20,240 nucleotides of DNA from positions 1 to 20,240 of the forward strand of contig DATMNI010000471.1 in assembly GCA_035570275.1 (NCBI GenBank), written 5' to 3'. Below are positions 1 to 7,234 of this stretch, piece by piece (the first letter of the stretch is position 1; each line of letters begins with the position of its first letter). Source of the stretch: DATMNI01 sp035570275 (GTDB lineage: Bacteria; Acidobacteriota; Terriglobia; Bryobacterales; Bryobacteraceae). Position numbers and translations under genes: made by a program. Under the pieces are notes generated by a model, which had not been told where the DNA came from, made no database searches, and saw only the letters and a list, made by a program, of their open reading frames with translations.

Positions 1-874
1 AACGGTCTGTTCGGCAAGGCCATTGTGGAAAGCGGGTCTTCGCTACGGGTCTCCACCAGGGAACAAGCCGGCATGCGCGCCAAAGCGCTGCTGGAAAAGT
101 TCGGGCTCTCGGCATCGCGGGTTGACGATCTGCAAAAAAAACGCCGCCGAGAAGCTCTTCGCTGCCGCCGGATCGGGTTTGGCCGGCGGTCCCGTGGTTG
201 ACGGCCGCTCCATTCCCCAGCAGACCTGGGACCCGAAAGCTCCGGAGGTTTCGGCGACCGTGCCAATGATCATTGGAACATGCAAGGACGAAACGGCCTG
301 GCTGATCGGCAACCGGGACGCGTCCACCTTCACGCTCGATGACGCGAGCCTGCGTTCCAAGCTTGCCGACAATCTCGCTCTGCCCAAGAGCGACATTGAG
401 GAACTCATCGATATCTACCGCAAAGCACACCCGGATGCCAAGACACCCAGCGACCTCTTCTTTCTCATTACCAGTGACCGGGGCACGCGGATGAACGCCA
501 TCAGCCAGGCGGAAAGGAAGACGGAGCAGAACCAGGCACCCGCGTTCATGTATTATTTCACGTACAACACGCCGATCCTCGACGGCAGGTATCGGGCGTT
601 CCACACAGCCGAGCTACCGCTCGTCCTGCGGCTGGTTCGATATCCCAATGCGGAGAAACTCTCCAAACATCTGGCCGGGTCTTGGGCTGCCTTTGCCCGT
701 ACCGGCAATCCGAACCATAGCGGGCTCCCGTCATGGCCTGCGTACACGACCAGCCAGCGCGCGACCATGGTTTTCGGCGAAGAGAGCAGGCTGGTAAACG
801 ATCCTGACGGCGAGGCTCGGTTGAAATTCCGGAGCTTGCCGCCCCAACAACCGCGAGCTGGACGCGGCGCGTAA
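1..874 (+). CDS. Type B carboxylesterase, C-terminal part, frameshifted at A8 run
   Basis: This is the 3' part of a carboxylesterase/lipase type B gene (alpha/beta hydrolase that cleaves carboxylic esters). The 5' end lies outside the window, so the nucleophile-serine region is not visible. From base 1 in frame 1 the reading is NGLFGKAIVESGSS, the block that normally follows the nucleophile elbow. At the run of eight A (134-141) the meaningful frame switches to frame 2, which continues to the TAA at 872-874. Removing one A gives a continuous LQKNAAEKLFAAAG. Downstream, GTCKDETAWLIG matches the segment carrying the family's acidic triad residue, and RAFHTAELPLVL matches the segment carrying the catalytic histidine. 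I see no N-terminal part, so secretion cannot be judged. The extra A may be a sequencing/assembly error or a true mutation; slippage-mediated expression is possible but unproven. Family assignment is firm; substrate is unknown. Confidence 0.85.
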   Translation, partial: TVCSARPLWKAGLRYGSPPGNKPACAPKRCWKSSGSRHRGLTICKKNAAEKLFAAAGSGLAGGPVVDGRSIPQQTWDPKAPEVSATVPMIIGTCKDETAWLIGNRDASTFTLDDASLRSKLADNLALPKSDIEELIDIYRKAHPDAKTPSDLFFLITSDRGTRMNAISQAERKTEQNQAPAFMYYFTYNTPILDGRYRAFHTAELPLVLRLVRYPNAEKLSKHLAGSWAAFARTGNPNHSGLPSWPAYTTSQRATMVFGEESRLVNDPDGEARLKFRSLPPQQPRAGRGA

Positions 875-1528
875 AGCTTGCCATGAAGGATTCCGGCGAC
901 CCGCGTCGGATTGTCAATCCGCCCTGGCGATGCGCAGCGGCGGGAGTCGGGCAGTTCCACGTAGGATATGCGATCGGATTGTAGTTGGTCGAGGAACTGC
1001 TCTGGTGGCCGAACAGACTGAAAAACGTAGCCGACGTACCGGTATCGCGCGGGTACGTCTGGCCCGGCGGAAGACTCGAAGGGTCGAGCGGGCAGTAATG
1101 GACCTTGACTGCCCGTGGAGCCCCATTTGTGCCCGGGTCTTTCGGGGCCTGGCCGCGCCCGGCGTCGAGGCCGATCCTGCCGATGACCTCGTCGCCATCT
1201 GGCGCAGCAAGAAAGGGAACGCTTCCAGAACCACCGGGCAAAGTTCACGATTCTCGGATGCCGGCCGGTGTCCCGCGAAGGGATCGAAGCCGTGAGGACA
1301 GGAGATCGGCTTCATGCCTCGGCGCCCGCGCTTCCTGCTCTTGTGCCAAGTGTTCGGATTGGTTCCACCGATCAAGAACGGTTGGCGGAAGGACAGCAGC
1401 CAGCTCTGCTATATGTCGCAGGAAATCCTGATCGATCTTCTGCTGCCACGGTTCGCATTCTGCCATTTAAGCACTGTAGGATCAACGGGGAATCAACAGG
1501 TTATACTCTGTTACCATACTCATACCTT
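875..1528. other. Intergenic region without a recognised gene
   Basis: About 650 bp separate the esterase stop from the UbiD-family start. No open frame here resembles a family I recognise. A perfect short palindrome, CGGATTG-t-CAATCCG, lies at 907-921 and resembles the hairpin at 8350-8368. On the minus strand, roughly 920-1241, one frame has protein-like composition (for example GTSATFFSLFGHQSSSSTN), but it has no plausible start, a stop sits just upstream of it, and it runs into the antisense of the esterase gene. It may be a decayed fragment. A TATACT hexamer at 1502-1507 could be a -10 element for the next gene, but I see no convincing -35. Confidence 0.5.
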
Positions 1529-2986
1529 ATGGCCTATCAAGATCTCCGCGAGTTCATTCGCGCGCTGGAGAAGAACCACGAACTCAAACGCATTTCCGTG
1601 GAAGTCGACCCCATTCTGGAAATCACGGAATTCGCCGACCGCGCCGTCAAGCAGGGCGGGCCTGCCTTGCTGTTTGAGAAGCCCAAGGGATACGGCATTC
1701 CGGTGCTGATCAACGCCTTCGCTTCGATGCGCAAGATGGAACTGGCGCTCCAGGTGGACTCGGTTGAAGAGATCGCCGGGCGCATCGTGGAGTTCCTGGA
1801 GATGCGCATGCCCGAAGGGCTGATGGGCAAGCTCAAAATGCTGCCGAAGCTGGCCGAAATGGGGGCTTTCTTTCCCAAGATGGTATCGAAGGGCGCCTGC
1901 CAGGAGGTGATCCGCAACCAGAACTTTTCGCTGCTGGATTACCCGGTGCTGCAATGCTGGCCCGAAGACGGCGGCCGCTTCATCACGCTGCCGATGGTTT
2001 TTTCGCGCAACCCCGATACCGGCAAGCGCAACTGCGGCATGTACCGCATACAGGTCTTCGACGAGCGCACGGCAGGCATGCATTGGCAGACCCACAAACA
2101 GGGCGCCGAACATTACCGCCGCATGCAGCACCATATGCAGCCAGAGGGCCGCAAGCGGATGGATGTCTCGGTGGCCATCGGCGCCGACCCGGCCACCATG
2201 TACTCCGCCATTCTGCCGCTGCCGCCCGATCTCGACGAGATGATGATCGCCGGTTTTCTGCGCAATAGCCCGGTGGAGATGGTCAAGTGCCAGAGCAACG
2301 ATCTGGAAGTGCCGGCCAATGCCGAGATCGTCCTGGAAGGCTACGTGGAGCTGGGCGAATTGCGCACCGAAGGCCCGTTTGGCGACCACACCGGCTTCTA
2401 CTCGCTGGCCGACGAGTACCCGGTCTTTCATGTGGAATGCGTGACCCAGCGCAAAGACCCGGTCTACGCCACCACCATCGTGGGTCCGCCGACCATGGAG
2501 GATTACTACATGGGCAAGGCCATCGAGCGCATCTTCCTGCCGCTGATGCGACTGCAGTTACCGGAGGTGCGCGACATCGCCATGCCGCCCGAGGGCGTGT
2601 TCCACAATCTGATTCTGGTGGCGATCCGCAAGTCCTATCCCGGCCACGCGCGAAAGGTGATGCACGCCATCTGGGGCACCGGCCAGGCCATGTTTTCCAA
2701 GTGCATCGTGGTGGTGGACGAAAGCGTGGACGTGCAGAACTATTCCGAAGTGGCCTGGAAGGCGCTGAATAACATCGATCCGGAACGCGACATCGAGTTC
2801 GTCAAAGGCCCTGTGGATAGTCTGGACCACGCCAGCCGTCTGCCTAACTTCGGCTCGAAAATGGGGATTGACGCCACCCGCAAGTGGCCCGGCGAAGGTT
2901 TCACGCGTTCTTGGCCCGGTGTGATCGAAATGTCCCAGGATGTGAAGCGGCGGGTGGATGAACTTTGGAAAAAGGCGGGGCTTTAG
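1529..2986 (+). CDS. ubiD: UbiD-family prenylated-FMN-dependent decarboxylase
   Basis: A 485-residue protein, the normal length for UbiD enzymes, which use prenylated FMN for reversible decarboxylation of aromatic or unsaturated acids, classically 4-hydroxy-3-polyprenylbenzoate in quinone synthesis. Visible hallmarks are CGMYRIQ (residues 169-175, Arg173), EGPFGDHTGFYS with Glu281 and Asp286 in the Glu-x4-Glu/Asp spacing of the catalytic residues, and the C-terminal SKMGIDATRKWPGE. The C-terminal half reads very like E. coli UbiD. The reading frame is open upstream to 1268, but homology begins at ATG 1529 (MAYQDLREFIRALE), so I chose that start. There is no clear Shine-Dalgarno. A UbiX-type prenyltransferase needed to make the cofactor is not in the window. 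Since Acidobacteriota mainly use menaquinone, the true substrate may lie in a menaquinone route or in aromatic acid metabolism. The next gene follows after 32 bp, suggesting co-transcription. Confidence 0.9.
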   Translation: MAYQDLREFIRALEKNHELKRISVEVDPILEITEFADRAVKQGGPALLFEKPKGYGIPVLINAFASMRKMELALQVDSVEEIAGRIVEFLEMRMPEGLMGKLKMLPKLAEMGAFFPKMVSKGACQEVIRNQNFSLLDYPVLQCWPEDGGRFITLPMVFSRNPDTGKRNCGMYRIQVFDERTAGMHWQTHKQGAEHYRRMQHHMQPEGRKRMDVSVAIGADPATMYSAILPLPPDLDEMMIAGFLRNSPVEMVKCQSNDLEVPANAEIVLEGYVELGELRTEGPFGDHTGFYSLADEYPVFHVECVTQRKDPVYATTIVGPPTMEDYYMGKAIERIFLPLMRLQLPEVRDIAMPPEGVFHNLILVAIRKSYPGHARKVMHAIWGTGQAMFSKCIVVVDESVDVQNYSEVAWKALNNIDPERDIEFVKGPVDSLDHASRLPNFGSKMGIDATRKWPGEGFTRSWPGVIEMSQDVKRRVDELWKKAGL

Positions 2987-3018
2987 CCGGAATCCTGCTA
3001 TAGTCAAATTCAACGTCT

Positions 3019-3258
3019 ATGAGCATTGCCCAGCCACAGAAATCGCGGGAAATCTGTCATCGGTGCTTGCAGCCCGTACCGGTCAAAGCCGCCAGGTGCG
3101 CCAACTGCGGCGAGCGGGTAAATTCCTTCCGCCACCTGCCAATGGTCGTCGGAATTATCGGTATGGTCGCCCTGGTTTTCGTCATCGTCATCATGTACCA
3201 GGTGGTCCGGAATGGGGATATCGAATCGGCGCCGCCGCAACAGCAACAGCGCCGGTGA
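3019..3258 (+). CDS. Small zinc-ribbon membrane protein
   Basis: A 79-residue protein. Residues about 13-31 hold two CxxC knuckles (CHRC and CANC), forming a short zinc ribbon. This is followed by one strongly hydrophobic helix of about 20 residues (VVGIIGMVALVFVIVIMY) and a polar Gln/Arg-rich tail. There is no signal peptide, so the likely topology is a cytoplasmic zinc ribbon with a single membrane anchor. It begins 32 bp after the UbiD-family gene on the same strand, so a shared transcript is likely, but no functional link is evident. Small zinc-ribbon membrane proteins of this design are common and mostly uncharacterised. Confidence that it is a real gene comes from the paired cysteines and the clean helix; function is unknown. 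Confidence 0.7.
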   Translation: MSIAQPQKSREICHRCLQPVPVKAARCANCGERVNSFRHLPMVVGIIGMVALVFVIVIMYQVVRNGDIESAPPQQQQRR

Positions 3259-3306
3259 AGGCAGGCAAAGGCTTCGCCCTTCAATCAGTGCGGCGTTCCT
3301 CAGTGG

Positions 3307-3361
3307 CCGCTTGCTTACGCGCGCGGCTCCGATCAGAGCCGCGACCGTTAAGGAGTGGTTT
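3307..3361. repeat. Palindromic intergenic element, copy 1
   Basis: The core CGCGGCTC-cgatca-GAGCCGCG folds into an 8-bp-stem hairpin. The outer ends (gccgctt at the left, gagtggtt at the right) are imperfectly complementary, so the whole element is a nested inverted repeat. It shares about 50 bp with 7116-7192. It sits between the convergent zinc-ribbon and DUF1501 genes, where a hairpin could serve as a bidirectional terminator. I recognise the type as a REP/MITE-like repeat associated with Solibacter-type genomes; mobility is inferred. Confidence 0.75.
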
Positions 3362-3410
3362 CGTCGACCCAGAGGCACCCCTACCAACCTGCCCCACAGA
3401 GCGGCAGCGC

Positions 3411-4832
3411 TTACGCCCACAATTCGTTGATCGGCCCGTACAGGTCCTGATCGGAAAAAGGCACGTACTCGAAGCCGCGGCCGAACGGGTCGTCATGGCG
3501 GACGGTGGTCCAATCGATGCCCACCGCCGAGTAGATGGTGGCCTCGATGTCTTCGGCGTTGATGCTGCGGTTGCGCGACCAGCCCGGGTCGGCCGTTGCC
3601 GAGCCATCCGAAGTGGTGGACCCGATCGTCTTCCCGCCCTTGACCCCCGCGCCCGCGAAAACGGCCGATTGCTGGATCCAATGATCGCGTCCGCCGGCGG
3701 CCGAAAGCGGCCCCACGGTGCGGCCGAATTCGCCCACCATCACCACCAGGGTGGAATCCAGTTGGCCGGTGGCCTGCAAGTCGGCGATCAGGGCCGCATA
3801 GCCATCGTCCAGCGGCTTGCCCATGGTGTACATGTTGTTGCCTTTGGGATTCTGCTGGCCGTAAATATCCTGATGCATGTCCCAGCTACCCAATGAGATC
3901 ATGGCGAAACGCGTGCCCTGGTTGGCTGCCAGAACCTGCCTGGCCACCAGGCAGGCGTTGCCGAAACCGCTGCTGCCGTAGCGCTGGCTGTCGGCTGAGG
4001 TAAACTGGAAGGCCTTCTCCACGGTCGAGTTGTACATCATGCCGTGGGCGCTGGAGTAGAATGCGTCGTAGTCTCCAAGCGGCTTGCCGTAGGGCGAATT
4101 GACGCGCAGTGGATCGTCCAGGCTGTGCAGTTGCGAATACATCTGCGCAAACCGGCCGGTTCCTGTAGTGTCGTTCGGGTTGGCTGTGTTTGGAATACCA
4201 GCGGCCGCCGGGTTGATCTTGAAGGGAGCGTACGTCGCGCCGAAGTAGCCGTTGCCGACACACGCGGCCGAGTTCAACGCCAGAAACGTTGGGAAAACCT
4301 GGCCCGGCTGCCGCTCCTTGTCTTTCTCGATGGCCACCACGCTGCCGATGTTGGGCGCGATGTTGCCCAGCGCCGCCGCCGGGTTGCGGCCGATTTGCGT
4401 CCAATGCTGGGCCAGCGTGTGTACCAGCGCGTGGGCATTCATGGAGCGCACCAGCGCCAGATTCGGCAGCAGCGCCCCCATCTTGGGCAGCAGTCCCATG
4501 GGCCAGTTGATACCGCCCACGGTGGTGGGCTGGAAGTTCGTGGGGGTCACGCCATTGACTACCTTGAGGTCAAACGTGTCGGTGTGGCTGATGGCGCCCG
4601 TCAGCAGGATGAAAATCACGTTCTTGGCCTTGTTCTGGGTGGTGACGCCGGCGCTGGTGACGTTCGCGGCGCCGTCATCGGCCTTCAGCCGCGGCAATAA
4701 ATACGACCCCGTCACCCCCGCGCCCAGGATCTCGAAAAACCGCCGGCGGCTGACATAAGGCCGGCTGAAGAACGTCTGATGGTGGTGCGGGTGGTTCTTC
4801 AAGAAGCGTTCGACTCTATCCCGTTCCGACAT
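3411..4832 (-). CDS. DUF1501 family protein with Tat signal
   Basis: A 473-residue protein of the DUF1501 family, which belongs to the sulfatase/alkaline-phosphatase-like fold. The N-terminus carries a twin-arginine export signal (SRRRFFEILGAGVTGSYLLP, arginines near residues 29-31), so it is exported folded, probably with bound metal. Family hallmarks near the C-terminus are GEFGRTVGP and GGRDHW. The start at 4832 has a good ribosome binding site (AGGAG at 4841-4845, 8 bases upstream). It follows the DUF1549/DUF1553 gene by 67 bp on the same strand, a pairing seen repeatedly in Planctomycetes, Verrucomicrobia and Acidobacteriota. In those groups such pairs are thought to act on sulfated or complex polysaccharides or in envelope processes, but activity is not established. 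Length and motifs are typical; no disruption is seen. Confidence 0.9.
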   Translation of the reverse strand: MSERDRVERFLKNHPHHHQTFFSRPYVSRRRFFEILGAGVTGSYLLPRLKADDGAANVTSAGVTTQNKAKNVIFILLTGAISHTDTFDLKVVNGVTPTNFQPTTVGGINWPMGLLPKMGALLPNLALVRSMNAHALVHTLAQHWTQIGRNPAAALGNIAPNIGSVVAIEKDKERQPGQVFPTFLALNSAACVGNGYFGATYAPFKINPAAAGIPNTANPNDTTGTGRFAQMYSQLHSLDDPLRVNSPYGKPLGDYDAFYSSAHGMMYNSTVEKAFQFTSADSQRYGSSGFGNACLVARQVLAANQGTRFAMISLGSWDMHQDIYGQQNPKGNNMYTMGKPLDDGYAALIADLQATGQLDSTLVVMVGEFGRTVGPLSAAGGRDHWIQQSAVFAGAGVKGGKTIGSTTSDGSATADPGWSRNRSINAEDIEATIYSAVGIDWTTVRHDDPFGRGFEYVPFSDQDLYGPINELWA

Positions 4833-4855
4833 GGTAGTATCTCCTGGACACCGTG

Positions 4856-4898
4856 GGCGTCATGGACGTCGCAGGCGTCATGGACGCCGCAGGCGTCA
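4856..4898. repeat. 18-bp tandem repeat, about 2.4 copies
   Basis: The unit GGCGTCATGGACGTCGCA occurs at 4856-4873. It is repeated with one mismatch at 4874-4891, and its first seven bases recur at 4892-4898. It fills most of the 67-bp gap between the DUF1549/DUF1553 stop (4900-4902) and the DUF1501 start on the minus strand. I see no coding role. Confidence 0.85.
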
Positions 4899-4899
4899 G

Positions 4900-6843
4900 T
4901 CAGTAATTGAAAACGAAATCGACCTTGTTATAGAGCGACCACAACAGGTTCTCGGCCGACTGGCTGCGGGTTCCGGTGGTCAGAATGTTAGTCGCGGCGG
5001 TCATCTCCGCGCTGGTGGGGTAGCGCGAGAGCACGGTGAGGAATAACTTGTTCACTAATTGGTCATTGGGCAGGTTGATGTTCTGCGGCAGCAGCCCGGT
5101 AGCCGGCCCGGTGGACTTAGTGCGGGTCATCACGAACGGGTCGTTCATCAGGTCAAGCGCCTGTGAGATGGAGCCATCGCCGGTGCGCACCTGGTCGTCC
5201 CGGTTACCCCGCAGGAAGGCATCCAGGAAGGGCGTCACCGCGCTGCCGGCCGATGGAGTGTTGAGCGTTTCGGGGAACTGCATGGCCCATTTGAGAGTAC
5301 CGTTGGACGCTACGGTGTAACTCGCCGGAATGTTGCTGGATTGAGCGATGGCGTCGTGGACTTCCTCCGACCAGAGCCGCCGCACAAACTTGCGCGCATA
5401 CAGCGAATCCCAGGCCGGGTTGTAAGTCCCGCTATAACGCGAGGAAAGCTGGTAAGCCTGCGAATTGACGATGGTTCCCATGAGCCACTTCAGGTCGTAC
5501 TTGTTATCGATGAATTGCTGGGCCAGCGAATTGAGGAGCGCCGGATTGGACGGCTGCAAGGTCCAGGGAGCGGCCGGCGGATTGGCTGGATCGAGGCGCG
5601 CCGGGTCGAACTGATCGGGCGGGTCCACCAGCCCGACGCCGAAGAAATACGCCCAGAAGAAATTCACCGTGGCGCGTGCGAACTGGGGATCGCCGGCGAT
5701 TTCCTGGGCCAGCGAGGCGCGATAGTTGACGCCGGCCTTCGGCGTGTCGCCATTGAAAATGTACACCGGCGCCGCATTCTTCTCAGTGCCCACAGGTTGC
5801 CGCGCGGGGCGGTTGCCGGTGGTGGTGTTGAGCGGGTAATCGGTTTTGGCGGCCGGGGTATTGTCCTCCACGCTCCAGTAATAGGGCTGGCCGTTCACCG
5901 CCCCGGACGCCGCCGTCTTCTTGGCCTGGGTGTGGGAGAGATAGGAAGCCAATTGCCAGGCCTGGTAGCGGGTGGTGTTGCCGCCCCACAGGCTCAACGC
6001 GTCCAGATGTCCGCGGCCGTTATGGCACAGCAGGCAGTTCACGTGGGAGATGCCCAGGAACATGTCCGCCACGTTGGCGGTCTGTTGGTCGAAAATATCC
6101 TGGATGGGTCCGCCCGTCACCACGCCGCCCACCAGCAGGTTCAGGGTGCCGTCCGTATAACTATCCGGTCCCGTGGCGGTGATCAGGTCGATGGCGACCT
6201 GGTTGTACGGTTTGTTGGCCTGGAGCGAAGCGCGGATGTAGTCGTTGAACGCCTTCACCCCGTCCGGAAAGCGGCGGATCTGGGCGTTCTGCGAGTTGAT
6301 CTGGAAGTGGTCCCCGAACCACATGGTCCACTTGTCCGTCCACTCCGGCCGGGCGATCAGCTCATCCACCAGTTTGGCGCGCTTGCCGGGCGTGGTATCG
6401 GCCACGAAACTCATGACGCGATCGGGCGTGGGGATGCGGCCCGTCAAATCCAGGGTGGCGCGGCGGATGAACTCGTAATCGTTGGTGGGCGGGGCCGGGC
6501 TGACTCCGGCAGCTTGCAGTGCGCTGAAGATATAGGAATCGATACCGGTGGCCGAGGACTGCTTGTCGAAAGTATCGGTCCGGCTGCCCGGCGGCACCCT
6601 TGACAACAACGCGGGCAGCGACGCGGGCAACATTGCGGCGACGGTGCTGGTCAAAGCGCTCATTTCCGCCTGGTGCGGCGTGGGCCCGTTCGGATTGGCC
6701 GCCTTGGCGACAAACTCGTTATATCCTGGCCCAAACAGCAGGCATTCCGGATGTTCCACGGAGTAATCCGGAACCCCGATGACGTCCTGCGCAGCCGCGG
6801 AGGCCAAGAGCGCCAGAAAGGCGATTATGTATCTGCATCCCAT
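4900..6843 (-). CDS. DUF1549/DUF1553 (PSCyt2/PSD1-type) exported protein
   Basis: A 647-residue protein with DUF1549 in the N-terminal half and DUF1553 in the C-terminal half. DUF1549 is shown by FIRRATLDLTGRIPTPDRV and PGKRAKLVDELIARPEWTDK; DUF1553 by ATVNFFWAYFFGVGLVDPPD and LWSEEVHDAIAQSS. The N-terminus (MGCRYIIAFLALLASAAAQ) is a Sec signal peptide, and its Cys3 is too early to be a normal lipobox. I chose ATG 6841-6843 because the signal peptide starts there and GGAGG precedes it; the open frame runs nine codons further. A CLLCH motif at residues 270-274 has the CxxCH form of a c-type heme site. The separate N-terminal cytochrome domain (PSCyt1) found in many planctomycetal relatives is missing. 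It probably forms an operon with the downstream DUF1501 gene. Biochemical function is unknown. Confidence 0.88.
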   Translation of the reverse strand: MGCRYIIAFLALLASAAAQDVIGVPDYSVEHPECLLFGPGYNEFVAKAANPNGPTPHQAEMSALTSTVAAMLPASLPALLSRVPPGSRTDTFDKQSSATGIDSYIFSALQAAGVSPAPPTNDYEFIRRATLDLTGRIPTPDRVMSFVADTTPGKRAKLVDELIARPEWTDKWTMWFGDHFQINSQNAQIRRFPDGVKAFNDYIRASLQANKPYNQVAIDLITATGPDSYTDGTLNLLVGGVVTGGPIQDIFDQQTANVADMFLGISHVNCLLCHNGRGHLDALSLWGGNTTRYQAWQLASYLSHTQAKKTAASGAVNGQPYYWSVEDNTPAAKTDYPLNTTTGNRPARQPVGTEKNAAPVYIFNGDTPKAGVNYRASLAQEIAGDPQFARATVNFFWAYFFGVGLVDPPDQFDPARLDPANPPAAPWTLQPSNPALLNSLAQQFIDNKYDLKWLMGTIVNSQAYQLSSRYSGTYNPAWDSLYARKFVRRLWSEEVHDAIAQSSNIPASYTVASNGTLKWAMQFPETLNTPSAGSAVTPFLDAFLRGNRDDQVRTGDGSISQALDLMNDPFVMTRTKSTGPATGLLPQNINLPNDQLVNKLFLTVLSRYPTSAEMTAATNILTTGTRSQSAENLLWSLYNKVDFVFNY

Positions 6844-6914
6844 ATTTCCTAGTTCCTCCACTTGGACCATTCAGAGTGCCAAACCCGGAACTCCGGGGAA
6901 ACACTCGTTGCATC

Positions 6915-7019
6915 AAGATTAAAGGTTCATGAATGGCCGCGCCCGTCCTCGGGCGGGGTGTAATTCCGATAACTTTCGTAATCTGGACCGCGCGGAGGCA
7001 CCCGCAAGCTGCGAAAATG
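6915..7019 (+). repeat. ~110-bp direct repeat, copy 1
   Basis: Matches 8404-8517 in the same orientation. Shared blocks are aagattaaaggtt, ggccgcgcc, attccgataactttcg, ccgcgcgga and cgaaaatg, separated by divergent spacers. The centre (ATTCCGA...TCGTAAT) is a hairpin with one mismatch that is perfect in copy 2. The two copies bracket the DUF1016 pseudogene and its flanking palindromes. Each copy also lies upstream of a plus-strand start, so it could be either a boundary of an inserted segment or a repeated leader/regulatory element. Confidence 0.75.
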
Positions 7020-7115
7020 AAATTCGCAACGCCATGTCAAGTCAACGGAAGATAGCCAAGCGAACTAATGCAGATGCTTTGCCAGCCATTTCAGAAATAC
7101 GCCGACGTATCGGAA

Positions 7116-7192
7116 AACCGCTTGCTTACGCGCGCGGCTCCGATCATAACGCGCGCGGCTCCGATCAGAGCCGCGACGGTCACGGAGCGGTT
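7116..7192. repeat. Palindromic element, copy 2, with internal duplication
   Basis: The ends AACCGCT (7116-7122) and AGCGGTT (7186-7192) are perfect terminal inverted repeats. Inside, a ~20-bp segment (acgcgcgcggctccgatca) is tandemly duplicated relative to the copy at 3307-3361, and CGCGGCTC-cgatca-GAGCCGCG forms a hairpin. The element ends about 40 bp before the first DUF1016-like codons. It has no coding capacity and resembles a REP/MITE moved by an unlinked enzyme. Confidence 0.8.
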
Positions 7193-7234
7193 GCCCCGAA
7201 ATACGAGAGGGTATTGGCGAAAGAGTGTACTTAG

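Larger units (their letters stand above)
6844..7234. other. Repeat-rich intergenic region between divergent genes
   Basis: This region holds the leader of the minus-strand DUF1549/DUF1553 gene, the first ~105-bp direct repeat (6915-7019), a short open frame (7034-7234), and the palindromic element at 7116-7192. The short frame starts with a protein-like stretch (MSSQRKIAKRTNADALPAIS) and then reads through the palindromic element into YARGSD-type repeat peptide. This looks like a gene start cut off by element insertion. It lies in the same reading frame as the 5' part of the DUF1016 pseudogene, but a TAG at 7232-7234 separates them. I cannot show that it is expressed. Confidence 0.5.

Noticed and set aside
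1475..1507. Full sigma-70 promoter before the UbiD-family gene
   Set aside because: TATACT is a fair -10, but no TTGACA-like hexamer lies 16-18 bases upstream.
1520..2431. 303-codon minus-strand frame
   Set aside because: It is antisense to the UbiD-family gene, with His/Gln/Leu-rich shadow composition.
2958..3896. 312-codon plus-strand frame after the UbiD-family gene
   Set aside because: It crosses the small zinc-ribbon gene, the palindromic element and the antisense of the DUF1501 gene; no coherent protein.
4856..4903. Start of a CRISPR array
   Set aside because: Units are contiguous 18-bp tandem copies with no spacers and no cas genes nearby.
5341..6603. Open reading frame of 420 codons on the plus strand
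   Set aside because: It is antisense to the DUF1549/DUF1553 gene, has Arg/Gly/Val-rich shadow composition and no family resemblance.
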